From: Catalinimonas alkaloidigena
GTDB taxonomy: Bacteria; Bacteroidota; Bacteroidia; Cytophagales; Flexibacteraceae
Direction of reading: 5' to 3'
DNA length: 64,000 bases
NCBI RefSeq assembly: GCF_900100765.1
Contig: NZ_FNFO01000005.1
Coordinates: 62,001 to 126,000 of the forward strand
The notes under the pieces are model-generated. The model searched no databases, had not been told where the DNA came from, and saw nothing but the letters and a program-made list of their open reading frames with translations. A program made the position numbers and the translations under genes. This document shows, piece after piece, positions 8,354 to 17,316 of the stretch; the stretch's first letter is position 1; each line of letters starts with the position of its first letter.

Positions 8354-10675
8354 TCACAGCTTCTGAATTCTCTGATAAGTTGTGCCCTTTGTCTGTTGGG
8401 TGACCAGAATGTAAATGCCTGCGGGTTGTGTGCTGAGGTCGACTTCCCAACGGCCCGATGTCACCTGGTGCTCGTGTACGGTCACGCCTGTCATGCTCAG
8501 CACCTTCAAGACGCCTGTAGCCGGGGTCTCTTCCTCAAACGAAACCTGAAATACATCCCGGCTGGGGTTCGGATAGACCGTAAAGCCAGTTACCTGTGGC
8601 GAGGCGCCGGGGGAGGCACTTGCCACACGGGCGGGCGCTTCGCAGTTGGTTGCCGGCAACCCATACCCAATGGGGGCAGAAGTGCCCTGGGTGATGTAAA
8701 GCTTGTCGAAACGTACGTTGGGTTCGCGGAAGCTGAAATCGAGCTGGTGCGTTCCTGCCGATAAGGTAAAGGTACTATCGTCCATCACGCCATGCCACTG
8801 GTAATTTGGGTCAGGCATCCAGCCCCAGTTGTACCAATCGCCGCCATCGAGCCGTACCCAGAATGAATTTGCGTGCATGCCCAACGAGCGCAACAGCCCG
8901 TAGAAGTGGTAGTCACCGGCCTCGCTGGTGGTAAAAGAGAACTGCACTTGATCGGCCGGATTCTCACTCGGCGTGTACCCGTACGTGTTGGTGATGGTCA
9001 CATACTGGTCGTTTGAAGCATTTGCATCGGTTCGGGTCAGCCAGCTCCTGCCCACGGTTGCGCACTCGGCCTCCAACCAGGTATCTGTTTCGTCACCGCC
9101 ACAGTTGGTGGCAGGCATGCCCTGATCTGCTGGCGGGGTGTCGTCTCTGGTGATGTAGAGCTTGTCGAAACGCGCATTCGGCTCACGGAAGCTGAAATCG
9201 AGTTGGTGCACTCCTGCCGAAAGTGCAAACGTGCTGTCGTCCATCACACCGTGCCACTGGTACGTTTCATTGGGTCCCCACCCCCAGTTGTACCAATCGC
9301 CACCATCCAACCGTACCCAGAACGAGTTGGCATGACGCCCCAGCGAACGCAACAGCCCATAGAAGTGATAATCGCCCGCCTCGCTCACCGAGAACGCGAA
9401 TTGCACCTGATCAGCCGGATTCTCGCTCGGTGCGTATCCATACGTGTTGGTGATGGTCACGTACTTGCCATTCGAGGCCTTCCCATCGGTTCGGGTCAGC
9501 CAAGCACTGCCCACAGTAGCACATTCTGCCTCCAGCCAAAGGTCGGTAGCGCCACCACCCCCTGTACTATCGGCATTCACTTCTATGGTCACAACCGCTT
9601 GCGCTGACAGTGGCAAAGTTGAATTGTCATCAGTAGCAGTGAAGGTGACGTTAAATATACCACTTCCAGAAGGCGTCCAAGAGAAAGTGCCCGTAACGTT
9701 ATTGCCAACATTGTTTTGAACAAATGTGGCTCCCTGGGTGAAAGGTAATCCTGACGCCTGAATGGTTACATTCTCACCTCCCTCATCAGAGGCAGATACA
9801 TTAAAAGAAAGAGAGTTTCCTACAGTCGTTGTTTGCAGAGTGGAAATCGGCTCAAATTCAGGTGTATATGGATTCACGACCGCATTGTCAATAATAAGTA
9901 GCGTAAAATCCCGCTTCACCTGTGCTCCTGTTTTAACACCATTCTTTTTTTCTTCAATAAGCGTTGAAACGATCCAAAAGCCTGTCTGTGCTGCAGAAGG
10001 TGTCCATGCTATGGTGCCTGATTGTGAAATAGATAGACCCGCCATTTGAGAGTATGGACTACTTACTCCAATGACGTCATCCAACGAGTATTCCAGTACA
10101 TCGCCTTCAGGATCAGTAACGTTAAAACTAAAACTCAGGGGTTGACCTGCCGCAAAGGTAAAAATTGGGATATCAAAAAATTGTGGAGAAGAACTTGGTG
10201 AACTTGGCGTGTGGCTGATTGCCGCGGTAAGCCCCATCACATCAAATTCAGAATAATTTTTAGGACTATAGTCTGATACATCACTCCCATCATAACGACA
10301 ACAAGATCCCCATGATAGCTCGCTTATTCCAGCACTTGTGAATGTAACGACTCCTTCCTCAACAGAATAATACGTAATTCCATCAGGTAAAATTCCGTCA
10401 GATACCAAGGTCAAGTCTATCGTGCTTGCACTTACAGGCCCGGTTGCAGCCAGTGAAGCCAGTCTATCTTCTATAATGTAACTAGACCGCCAGTAAGCAC
10501 GCGCCGTGATTTTGTACTGATTGCTTCCTATGTATTCATAGGTTATCTGCCCTCCTTTAAAATGGGAAGCCCACGCTACAGTGCTTCCTAAAAAAAAGCA
10601 AAGCATCCAGCTAATTCGGCGCCAGTTAACGGGCGCTTGCACTAAAAAAAGCGTAGAATTCATCAAAGTTTTCAT
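8354..10675 (-). CDS. T9SS-secreted Ig-like protein with tandem carbohydrate-binding-like modules
   Basis: 773 residues. A signal segment (about 16-36, ending VAWASH) leads into the N-terminal domain that opens HFKGGQITYEYIGSNQYKIT, a pattern seen at the start of many secreted, adhesin-like Bacteroidota proteins. Two Ig/cadherin-like repeats follow (about 190-375, with FSFNVTDPEGDVLEYSL and FNVSASDEGGENVTI), then two nearly identical modules of about 149 residues (from about 376 and 530) starting W-LEAECATVG with FWVRLDGGDWYNWGW. A T9SS type A sorting domain ends the protein (VYPNPSRDVFQV ... PAGIYILV). Predicted surface glycan-binding or adhesion protein; no catalytic motif seen. The coding DNA for the N-terminal half is clearly richer in A+T than that for the modules, suggesting a chimeric origin. 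Confidence 0.85.
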   Translation of the reverse strand: MKTLMNSTLFLVQAPVNWRRISWMLCFFLGSTVAWASHFKGGQITYEYIGSNQYKITARAYWRSSYIIEDRLASLAATGPVSASTIDLTLVSDGILPDGITYYSVEEGVVTFTSAGISELSWGSCCRYDGSDVSDYSPKNYSEFDVMGLTAAISHTPSSPSSSPQFFDIPIFTFAAGQPLSFSFNVTDPEGDVLEYSLDDVIGVSSPYSQMAGLSISQSGTIAWTPSAAQTGFWIVSTLIEEKKNGVKTGAQVKRDFTLLIIDNAVVNPYTPEFEPISTLQTTTVGNSLSFNVSASDEGGENVTIQASGLPFTQGATFVQNNVGNNVTGTFSWTPSGSGIFNVTFTATDDNSTLPLSAQAVVTIEVNADSTGGGGATDLWLEAECATVGSAWLTRTDGKASNGKYVTITNTYGYAPSENPADQVQFAFSVSEAGDYHFYGLLRSLGRHANSFWVRLDGGDWYNWGWGPNETYQWHGVMDDSTFALSAGVHQLDFSFREPNARFDKLYITRDDTPPADQGMPATNCGGDETDTWLEAECATVGRSWLTRTDANASNDQYVTITNTYGYTPSENPADQVQFSFTTSEAGDYHFYGLLRSLGMHANSFWVRLDGGDWYNWGWMPDPNYQWHGVMDDSTFTLSAGTHQLDFSFREPNVRFDKLYITQGTSAPIGYGLPATNCEAPARVASASPGASPQVTGFTVYPNPSRDVFQVSFEEETPATGVLKVLSMTGVTVHEHQVTSGRWEVDLSTQPAGIYILVTQQTKGTTYQRIQKL
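8642..9548 (-). repeat. Tandem intragenic duplication of a ~450-bp module
   Basis: Copies at 8642-9088 and 9101-9548 encode modules from W-LEAECATVG to PATNC that are identical over most positions, with long matching DNA stretches. The offset is 460 bp. It looks like a fairly recent in-frame duplication. Confidence 0.8.
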
Positions 10676-11075
10676 GCGAAATAAGTAGGTTATAGTTTAA
10701 AAAAACAGATACAATTCAATTCAAGAGACGACACAAGCACGTATCAGTAAAGACAAAAAAGCGCATGAGGCGACACAGGCACTCGCCCCTGTATTGGATC
10801 GCCAAAAAGGAAGATTACTTCAGATGGTATGCAGAAACCATTCGCCTGTATATGAGTGGCTCACATACATTCTCAGGCAGATGCTCACGCCTGTTTTCCA
10901 AAAAAATATGCTCAACGAAAGTAGAGAAGGGAGCACTAAAAATAAATACCTACTTTTCAGTATTCAACTAAACAACACGCATACAACTCAAAACAAAAGA
11001 CAACAATTGAGTCTATACCTAATTTATACTGAAAAATAGGTAGTAACCCAGTAGGCTCAAATATAACGTTGGAGT
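10676..11075. other. AT-rich intergenic region
   Basis: 400 bp of distinctly A+T-rich DNA between the second T9SS gene and the MscS gene, both on the minus strand. Two overlapping plus-strand frames of 68 and 81 codons (10765-11039) have low-complexity, unrecognisable translations and no upstream signal, so I do not call them. The stretch next to 10675 must contain the promoter for the T9SS gene. Confidence 0.5.
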
Positions 11076-12089
11076 TTAGCGTTCAGTAGAGGAGGAACCG
11101 TTTTCTTTGGGAGCTGCGGAGGAGGCGAGTTGGTCAAAGCCACTGCGGAGGTGCAGGTCGCGTTGCGGGAACGGAATTTCTACGCCGTTTTCGCGAAACT
11201 TCTTTGCGATGGCGTAGTACAACTGACTTTTCAGGACACGGGGCGTGTCGGTGTAGCGGCGGGTCCAGACGCGCAAGTTGAAGTTCAGGGAACTGTCACC
11301 GAAACCATCAAAGAGCACGTCGGGTGGCGGTTCGTTCAGGACGCCGGTGTTTTCGCGCGCGACTTCCAGGAGAAGCTTCTTGATGCGCTCCGGTTCTTCG
11401 TTGTAGGATACCCCCACGGGAAAATTGAAGCGAACCGTGCGGTCGCGGTAACTCCAGTTGATGACTTTGGAGGAGATAAAATCGGAATTGGGCACGATGA
11501 TAGCGATGTTGTCGTTCGTGACGACCGTGGTGGCGCGGGCGCTGATGTCCACCACATTGCCGGTCACGTCGCCCACTTCGATGCGGTCGCCCACCTTGAT
11601 GGGCCGCTCAAACAGGATGATGATGCCGCTGATGAAGTTGCTGGTGATGTTTTGCAGGCCAAACCCAATCCCTACGCCCAACGCACCGGCCAGCAGGCCG
11701 AGGGCGCTCAGGTCTACCCCCGCCGTTTGGATGATGACGAGTAGCCCCAGCACCATGATGATGTAGCGCGTGATGGTCCCGATGATCTCCCGAATCCCGA
11801 TGTCCATGTTGTAGCGGATCAGGATGCGCTTGACCAGTAGCGTGCGGATTTTGCCCGAAACGGTATAGAGCAGAACGAGGCAGGTGATGAAAAAGATGAT
11901 GTCCCACAGACTCAGGCTAGAGGCTCTGCCCAGGCCCAAGGGCTCAGTAAAAAACTGCACGATGTCGCCGAGCCACTCTTTGAGCTGGTCCAGGACTTTG
12001 CTTTCTACTTGTCGTTCTTCCTCCATACGCAGGGGGCCATCGGCACTAGGCACCGGTGTAAACTTATGACCTTCTTCAGGCGCTTGCAA
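11076..12089 (-). CDS. Small-conductance mechanosensitive channel, MscS family
   Basis: 337 residues with three TM segments (about 61-80, 104-122 and 128-160), then the conserved pore helix and beta domain: LGLLAGALGVGIGFGLQNI (about 130-148), NFISGIIILFERPIKVGDRI (151-170) and V-GNVVDISARAT. The C-terminal alpha/beta part runs to about 320. MscS channels open under membrane tension to release solutes after hypo-osmotic shock. An alternative start at 12026 (MEEERQVESK) removes 21 weakly structured residues and is equally plausible. It is the last gene of the minus-strand MoxR-DUF58 run, 29 bp after the DUF58 gene, so co-transcription with it is likely. Confidence 0.9.
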   Translation of the reverse strand: MQAPEEGHKFTPVPSADGPLRMEEERQVESKVLDQLKEWLGDIVQFFTEPLGLGRASSLSLWDIIFFITCLVLLYTVSGKIRTLLVKRILIRYNMDIGIREIIGTITRYIIMVLGLLVIIQTAGVDLSALGLLAGALGVGIGFGLQNITSNFISGIIILFERPIKVGDRIEVGDVTGNVVDISARATTVVTNDNIAIIVPNSDFISSKVINWSYRDRTVRFNFPVGVSYNEEPERIKKLLLEVARENTGVLNEPPPDVLFDGFGDSSLNFNLRVWTRRYTDTPRVLKSQLYYAIAKKFRENGVEIPFPQRDLHLRSGFDQLASSAAPKENGSSSTER

Positions 12090-12118
12090 GCATCAGGGCA
12101 ACTCCCTGAGAATCTGCC

Positions 12119-13462
12119 TTATACCAACCCCCGGGCTTTCAGTTCCAGGTATTTGTTGACGGTTTTGAGCGTAAGTTGGTCTGGTGGAGTCAGGATCGAC
12201 TGGATGCCGTAACGGCTCAGCTCGCGGACGACCTGACGCTTCTCAAACGCGATTTTTTCGGCGATGGTCTGTACGTAAATGCCCGTCAGGTCATGGGACG
12301 GCTGTTCGATCAGATCACGCAGTTCCGTGTTTTCGAAGAAAACTACCACCAGCACGTGGTCGCGGGCCATCAGGCGCAGGTACGGCAGTTGCCGCTGCAG
12401 CCCCGTCAGCGTCTCGAAGTTGGTGAACAGCAACAACAGGCTGCGCTGGGTCACGTTGCGACGCAGGTGCTGGTACAACACCTCGTAGTTGGTCTCTTTG
12501 AAAGAAGTTTTCTCGTGATAGAGCGCCTCCATCAATTGCTGAAGCTGCTGGTTGCGGCGCGAGGCAGGCACGTGGGTAGCAAGACGATGGTGAAACGTGA
12601 TGAGGCCCGCCTTGTCGTCTTTGCGCAGGGCAATGTTGCTGATGACCAAGCTGGCGTTGATGGCGTAGTCGAGGAGGGTCATGCCGGCGAACGGCATTTT
12701 CATCACCCGTCCTTTGTCGATCAGGCTGTAGACCGGCTGGGCGCGCTCGTCCTGAAATGTGTTGACCATCAGGCCTCCCCGGCGGGCGGTGGCTTTCCAG
12801 TTGACGGTCCGGTAATCGTCACCGATGACGTACTCCTTGATCTGCTCAAACTCGCGATTCTGCCCGACACGACGGATTTTCTTCAACCCGAACTCGGTCA
12901 GGCGCGGCGACGCAGCCATCAGTTCGTATTTCCGCATTTGCAGAAACGAAGGATAGACCGGCACCCGCTGCCCCTGGTCCGTGCGGTACCGCCGACTGAC
13001 CAGCGCCAAGGGGCTGCGCACGAACACATTGACCGCCCCGAATTCGTACTCTCCGCGCCTGACGGGCCGCAGCAGGTAGCGGACGACACGGCTGGCCCCG
13101 GCTTTCAGCTGAAACGGAAACCGCAGATCGCGCAACTGGAACTGTTCCGGCAATTCGTCGATCACGTAGCCCGACACCGGAAAGGTGTATAGATTATCCA
13201 GATGAATGAACAATTCATTTTCGTCGCCGTTCGAGAGACGTTCCGGGCAAACACGGCGGGATTCGAGGCCAAACCGCCCTGCCCCCCGCCGCCCGTAAAG
13301 CAGCACCAGGTCGAGCAGGAGAAGCGCGACCAGCGCCCCGAAGCCGACCCACGCCACGCCGAACAGCGCCGGATAGGGAAAGCTCAGCAGGAACAGAAAC
13401 ACCACCAGGCCCACGCCCCAGAACAACCGATTGGTCAGGTATAATGATCGCAAGAGAGTCAA
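12119..13462 (-). CDS. DUF58 domain-containing protein
   Basis: 447 residues. Two N-terminal TM segments (about 12-30 and 34-56) place the bulk of the protein on one side of the membrane. The DUF58 signature is at about 204-230 (REFEQIKEYVIGDD, then YRTVNWKATARRGGLMVN). The C-terminal half has a von Willebrand A-like order (FSLIDKGR-type strand YSLIDKGRVMKMP, then LLLLFTNFETL). DUF58 proteins are the standard genetic partner of MoxR ATPases, thought to be assembled or remodelled by them. The MoxR gene lies 59 bp upstream on the same strand, supporting a functional pair at the inner membrane. The target is unknown. Confidence 0.9.
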   Translation of the reverse strand: MTLLRSLYLTNRLFWGVGLVVFLFLLSFPYPALFGVAWVGFGALVALLLLDLVLLYGRRGAGRFGLESRRVCPERLSNGDENELFIHLDNLYTFPVSGYVIDELPEQFQLRDLRFPFQLKAGASRVVRYLLRPVRRGEYEFGAVNVFVRSPLALVSRRYRTDQGQRVPVYPSFLQMRKYELMAASPRLTEFGLKKIRRVGQNREFEQIKEYVIGDDYRTVNWKATARRGGLMVNTFQDERAQPVYSLIDKGRVMKMPFAGMTLLDYAINASLVISNIALRKDDKAGLITFHHRLATHVPASRRNQQLQQLMEALYHEKTSFKETNYEVLYQHLRRNVTQRSLLLLFTNFETLTGLQRQLPYLRLMARDHVLVVVFFENTELRDLIEQPSHDLTGIYVQTIAEKIAFEKRQVVRELSRYGIQSILTPPDQLTLKTVNKYLELKARGLV

Positions 13463-13521
13463 AGACAGATTGGAAATTGCTGATTACACACAAAGGCCAG
13501 ATGAGGCGGCCGCCCTTCCTT

Positions 13522-14517
13522 TTACCGCGGCACTTCCACCTTATCGACCAACTGGCTGATGACGGTGTTGATGCTCGTACCCTCCATTTCGCGCTCGGGC
13601 GTCAGCATCAGGCGGTGGCGTAGCACCGGCGCTGCCATGCGCTTCACATCTTCGGGCGTCAGGAAATCGCGACCTTGCGTGGCGGCGAAGGCCTTCCCGC
13701 TGTTGAGCAGCGCAATCGAGGCCCGCGGCGAAGCCCCCAGGTAGAGGTCGGGATAACGACGCGACAGGTCCACAATGCCGGCGATGTATTCCATCAGTTT
13801 GTCTTCAACATGTACGGCCTGCACCTGTGCGCGTGCCCGTTGCAACTCCTCGGCCGTGAGCACCGCATCTACTTCGCCGACGGGCGCCTGCTGTCGCCGC
13901 TCGTGGTGCCCCCGCAGAATCATCGCTTCCTCCTGCATGGATGGATACGGCACTTCTACCTTGAACAAAAAACGGTCGAGCTGCGCCTCCGGCAGGCGGT
14001 AGGTTCCTTCCTGTTCAATGGGGTTTTGAGTCGCCATTACTAAAAAAGGCGCGCCCATCGGATAGGTTTTGCCGTCGATGGTCACCTGCCGCTCTTCCAT
14101 CACCTCAAACAGGGCGGCTTGGGTTTTGGCGGGGGCCCGGTTGATCTCGTCAATCAGCACAAAATTGGAGAAGATGGGACCGGGCTTAAACTCAAACCGC
14201 GACTCCGACAGGTTGAAGACGCTCGTACCCAGCACATCGGAGGGCATCAGGTCCGGGGTAAACTGAATGCGGGCGTAGTCCACCGCCAGTGTACGTGCCA
14301 ACAGCTTGGTCGTGAGCGTTTTGGCGACGCCGGGTACTCCCTCCAGCAACACATGTCCGTCGGCCAGCAGCGCCACCACCAGTTGTTCCAGCATTTCGTC
14401 CTGCCCCACGATGATCTTGCTGATCTCCGTTCTTACCCGCCGCACGCTGTCGCGAATCGGACTCAAATCCAACCGGCTTTCCAGTTGGCGCTCAAATGAT
14501 TCGTTCGTTTCTTCCAA
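13522..14517 (-). CDS. MoxR-family AAA+ ATPase
   Basis: 331 residues, the usual MoxR length. Walker A is GVPGVAKT (60-67), Walker B LIDE (121-124) followed by INRAPAKTQAALFEVMEE, the sensor 1 Asn is in MATQNP (165), and an arginine-finger/lid region follows (PEAQLDRFLFKV). The C-terminal lid ends with the ASPRASIALL segment typical of MoxR. These ATPases act as chaperones for vWA/DUF58 partners in metal insertion or membrane-complex assembly. It is the central gene of a run with DUF58 downstream and DUF4350, DUF4129 and SpoIIM upstream, a neighbourhood widely kept in Bacteroidota. Confidence 0.95.
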   Translation of the reverse strand: MEETNESFERQLESRLDLSPIRDSVRRVRTEISKIIVGQDEMLEQLVVALLADGHVLLEGVPGVAKTLTTKLLARTLAVDYARIQFTPDLMPSDVLGTSVFNLSESRFEFKPGPIFSNFVLIDEINRAPAKTQAALFEVMEERQVTIDGKTYPMGAPFLVMATQNPIEQEGTYRLPEAQLDRFLFKVEVPYPSMQEEAMILRGHHERRQQAPVGEVDAVLTAEELQRARAQVQAVHVEDKLMEYIAGIVDLSRRYPDLYLGASPRASIALLNSGKAFAATQGRDFLTPEDVKRMAAPVLRHRLMLTPEREMEGTSINTVISQLVDKVEVPR

Positions 14518-14539
14518 AATAGCGTTTCCTTTAGTTGAT

Positions 14540-15757
14540 TTATCGTTTTGATTCTCTCAACGGGCCTTGCTTCTCGGCCTTCTGAAAGGCCTCCAGTTCT
14601 TTATTGAGTTGCAAGAGATCGTCGGACGAGAACGGTTGCACGGCCTGCAGGTGATTTTCCCACTGCAACAGTCGCCGGAGAGCTTTCGCGTCGTGCCCGC
14701 TCAGTTCTGCCAGCCGATGTACCCACTCGTCAGGCGCCAGATCGGTCGACAGGCGGTAGTGCTGATGCAGGTGCTCGCGCCAGAACAGGAGCTTTTTTCG
14801 GGCGATGTCGGCCGGATGGCCGCGCCGCAGGTAAAGTTGCGCCAGCGTCTCGGCAAACTCGACTGAGCGGTTCCGCGGCGGTTCCACGACCGGAATGATG
14901 CGCTGTCGCCGTTTGGCTTCAAATGCAATGAACAACAGCAGAGCCCCCATCGTGATGAAATACGCCGCCCGCAACGGCGGCTGACGCAGGATGAACCGCA
15001 ACGGCGTTTGGGGCTCTTGCCGTCCCGTCTGGTAATATTCGGTCCAAAACACGTCCTGCACCGGCAGGTACGAAAGTGCCGCCTCGGCGTACCCCACGTT
15101 CGGGTTCAGCAGGTGGTAGTTGGTGAAAGCTGCCGGTGTCGAGCTCAACAGAAAAGCCCCCTCTCCCCACACCAGCCGTATCAACACAGGTTCCTGCGCC
15201 TCGTTGCGCGCCAGCACGGTCGTGCGGGCGGTGTCGTAGGATGTAAAGTGCGCGAAGTGGTAATACTGCCGGTAGTGAAAGTCGGTGGTGGGCATGCCCC
15301 TGCCCTCTAAGTGTAGAGCAATGGTGTCGACCAGTTTTCCCTCTTGCGGCAGGGTAAACGCGCTCATTTCCAGGTCCAGGTCGAGCGTATCGGCCAATTC
15401 GCCGCCCACATCGGCGGCGGCAATGAACGCCGTGTTGCCTGCGCCCACCCACTCGAGCAGGGTACCCGTCTCCAGCGAGTCGAGGTAAAAGCGTTCAGAA
15501 AGACTCAACAGATTGCCACGTCGATCCTCTTCAGTTTCGTGGAACAGCTCGTAAACCGTTTCGCTGCCGGTCTGTACGGCATGCGCGGGAAACAGGTCCG
15601 GCAACAGGTCATGAAGCACGTAAGTATCGAACGGCTGTTTGCCGCGACGCAGCAGCGACAGGTCCCAGCGCAGGGGGGTAGGCGCCAGCCATTCGACGAT
15701 GACCAAGACCAGAAACAGCCCGACCAGCCACGCGATGTATTTGCGGTTCTGTTTCAT
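14540..15757 (-). CDS. DUF4350 domain-containing membrane protein
   Basis: 405 residues. An N-terminal TM helix (about 9-25, IAWLVGLFLVLVIVEWLAPT) is followed by a GATase/ThuA-like extracytoplasmic domain (WDLSLLRRGKQPFDTYVL; ERFYLDSLETGTLLEWVGAG; VLIRLVWGEGAFLLSSTPAA), a second TM helix near 262-282 (AYFITMGALLLFIAFEA) and a cytoplasmic helical tail (RSVEFAETLAQLYLRRGHPADIA). This is the order of DUF4350 proteins, which lie beside MoxR and DUF4129 genes. It overlaps the upstream DUF4129 gene by 4 bp (ATGA-type junction at 15754-15757) and precedes the MoxR gene by 22 bp, so the three are almost surely co-translated. Molecular role unknown. Confidence 0.85.
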   Translation of the reverse strand: MKQNRKYIAWLVGLFLVLVIVEWLAPTPLRWDLSLLRRGKQPFDTYVLHDLLPDLFPAHAVQTGSETVYELFHETEEDRRGNLLSLSERFYLDSLETGTLLEWVGAGNTAFIAAADVGGELADTLDLDLEMSAFTLPQEGKLVDTIALHLEGRGMPTTDFHYRQYYHFAHFTSYDTARTTVLARNEAQEPVLIRLVWGEGAFLLSSTPAAFTNYHLLNPNVGYAEAALSYLPVQDVFWTEYYQTGRQEPQTPLRFILRQPPLRAAYFITMGALLLFIAFEAKRRQRIIPVVEPPRNRSVEFAETLAQLYLRRGHPADIARKKLLFWREHLHQHYRLSTDLAPDEWVHRLAELSGHDAKALRRLLQWENHLQAVQPFSSDDLLQLNKELEAFQKAEKQGPLRESKR

Positions 15758-16473
15758 CGGAGTTGCTGTTGCAATTGTTGGAAAAGTCGCCCGGCCCGCT
15801 CAAAGCCTGAAGCACCGACGGGAAAATCGCCGTACCAGGCGTATTCGTAGACGGTCCGCAGGTCGTGAAAGGGCTGACGCACCGCGGCATGAGCCAACTC
15901 ACTGTCGTATTCTTGGTTGGTTTTGCCGGGTTGCCAGCGAATCAGCCCCCGGTCGGTCAGGAGCTTGAGGGCATGCAGGTAGCGCATCCGCACCGCCCGG
16001 CGAAAGTCCTGGGCCGCCAGGGCGTCGGCCACTTCTTTCTCGAAATCTACCGCGTGGATGTTCTCTTCCATCACCTCAAACTTTACCTGTCCGGAAGCCC
16101 GGTTGCGGTAAAACAGGCCGCTCACGTCGGTGCCGATCACCCGTAAAACCACGTAGACCAGCAACGCGGCGGCCCCTACGTAGACCAACAGTCGGAACAG
16201 AAACCCGGAACCCTCGTATTGGAACACCTTCGCGATTTGGCGGTACAGCCAGTGCAGGAAACGCTCCCACCACCCCGCCGTCGGCGGCGCTTGTCGGTCG
16301 TACCGGAAATCGCGGTCGTGTAGAAAAACATCTCGCTTGGCCGGATCGAAATGGCGGATTTCCGGCGTTGCCGGGGGCACGTCTGTCGGCTGAGCACCCA
16401 CCTTCCCCCCACCCCACAGCAGGCACCAAAGTAGTAGGCCCCAAAGGCGGCAATGGTTAGTACAGCTCGGCAT
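15754..16473 (-). CDS. DUF4129 domain-containing membrane protein
   Basis: 239 residues. A signal-like first helix (LWGLLLWCLLWGGGKVGAQP), a central TM segment (about 112-132, LFRLLVYVGAAALLVYVVLR) and a C-terminal DUF4129 domain with the pattern ADALAAQDFRRAVRMRYLHA followed by LKLLTDRGLIRWQPGKTNQEY. DUF4129 is often a C-terminal domain of transglutaminase-like proteins, but here it stands alone. The gene overlaps its downstream neighbour by 4 bp and overlaps the end of the upstream membrane protein gene by 17 bp. The tight packing supports a single complex with DUF4350, MoxR and DUF58. Confidence 0.85.
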   Translation of the reverse strand: MPSCTNHCRLWGLLLWCLLWGGGKVGAQPTDVPPATPEIRHFDPAKRDVFLHDRDFRYDRQAPPTAGWWERFLHWLYRQIAKVFQYEGSGFLFRLLVYVGAAALLVYVVLRVIGTDVSGLFYRNRASGQVKFEVMEENIHAVDFEKEVADALAAQDFRRAVRMRYLHALKLLTDRGLIRWQPGKTNQEYDSELAHAAVRQPFHDLRTVYEYAWYGDFPVGASGFERAGRLFQQLQQQLR

Positions 16474-17299
16474 CGTCGCTTGTTTTGGAGAGCCCCACGG
16501 TCTGAATACGCGCCAAGAGGCCGGTGGCTTCGGTGCGTTCTACCTGACTATAATAATGCATGAGAAGTGCCAGAATGGGCAAAAGGTACAAAACATAAGT
16601 GGCTGACGAGAACAGAGCCGCCAGCCCGAGGAACACCCCCTGCCGCCAGGAGGCCGTTTCCAGCGCGTGTAGGCTCACCACCGAAAAGAGGTTGTAGTAG
16701 GCCAGCGAAAACGACAGGTTGATGACGTAGACTAATCCCCAAAACAAGAGAAGCAACAGAAACGTGGCCCACCACTGTTGTTTCAGCAGGATGCCCGAGC
16801 GCGCAAACCCGGTAGCGACGTTACTATCTTCCTGTACGAGCGCCGTGAAGGTCAGCGAGAAATCGACCGCAAGGTAGATCGCCGGAAACAGCAGCAGCAC
16901 GCCCGCCAGGGTCGATATTACGACGTAGCCCAGGCCAGCCCCCATCAGCCGCCCGATGAGGCGATTGGTAGCGCGCCAGGCCGCACCCACCGTTGGCGCC
17001 TCGCCCGCGACGTAGCTTCCTACGTATGTGCCGATCATGATGGTAAACACCAGGTACATCAGCCCCAGCCACAGCACATTCAGCAGCATCATGAACGCCG
17101 GCGACGTCAGAGGCGCTAGGTAGAACGGCAGAAAATTCGTACCCATACCCGACACCAGGGCCAAAGGCACCACGGATCGCGAGAGGTAACTTTTCAGCGG
17201 ACGGAACTCCTGGCGAATAAAGGCAAACACGTAGGCACCGCTTTCCTGAAAAGTCCGGATCTGGCGCAGGTCGAGTTGGGTGGTTAACGTTTCGCGCAT
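16457..17299 (-). CDS. Polytopic membrane protein, FIRQE family, copy 3
   Basis: 280 residues from the ATG at 17299. The open frame continues upstream into the neighbouring gene, but only this start leaves the neighbour intact and matches its paralogues. The N-terminus is soluble and carries FAFIRQEFRPLKSYL, followed by about six TM helices; the middle has FPAIYLAVDFSLTFTALVQE and an SGILLKQQWWATF loop. It is paralogous to the two genes directly upstream. The P-x-x-x-x-A-x-x-x-S helix and WW loop recall GPDPase_memb/YciC-like membrane domains; that link is inference. The stop overlaps the DUF4129 start by 17 bp. No catalytic residues are apparent, so a structural or scaffolding role in the MoxR cluster is most likely. 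Confidence 0.75.
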   Translation of the reverse strand: MRETLTTQLDLRQIRTFQESGAYVFAFIRQEFRPLKSYLSRSVVPLALVSGMGTNFLPFYLAPLTSPAFMMLLNVLWLGLMYLVFTIMIGTYVGSYVAGEAPTVGAAWRATNRLIGRLMGAGLGYVVISTLAGVLLLFPAIYLAVDFSLTFTALVQEDSNVATGFARSGILLKQQWWATFLLLLLFWGLVYVINLSFSLAYYNLFSVVSLHALETASWRQGVFLGLAALFSSATYVLYLLPILALLMHYYSQVERTEATGLLARIQTVGLSKTSDDAELY

Positions 17300-17316
17300 C
17301 AGCGTTGCTCCAGGGC

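Noticed and set aside
10765-11039. Two overlapping plus-strand frames in the AT-rich region.
   Set aside because: Low-complexity translations, no conserved pattern and mutual overlap; AT-rich DNA tends to hold such frames only by chance when short.
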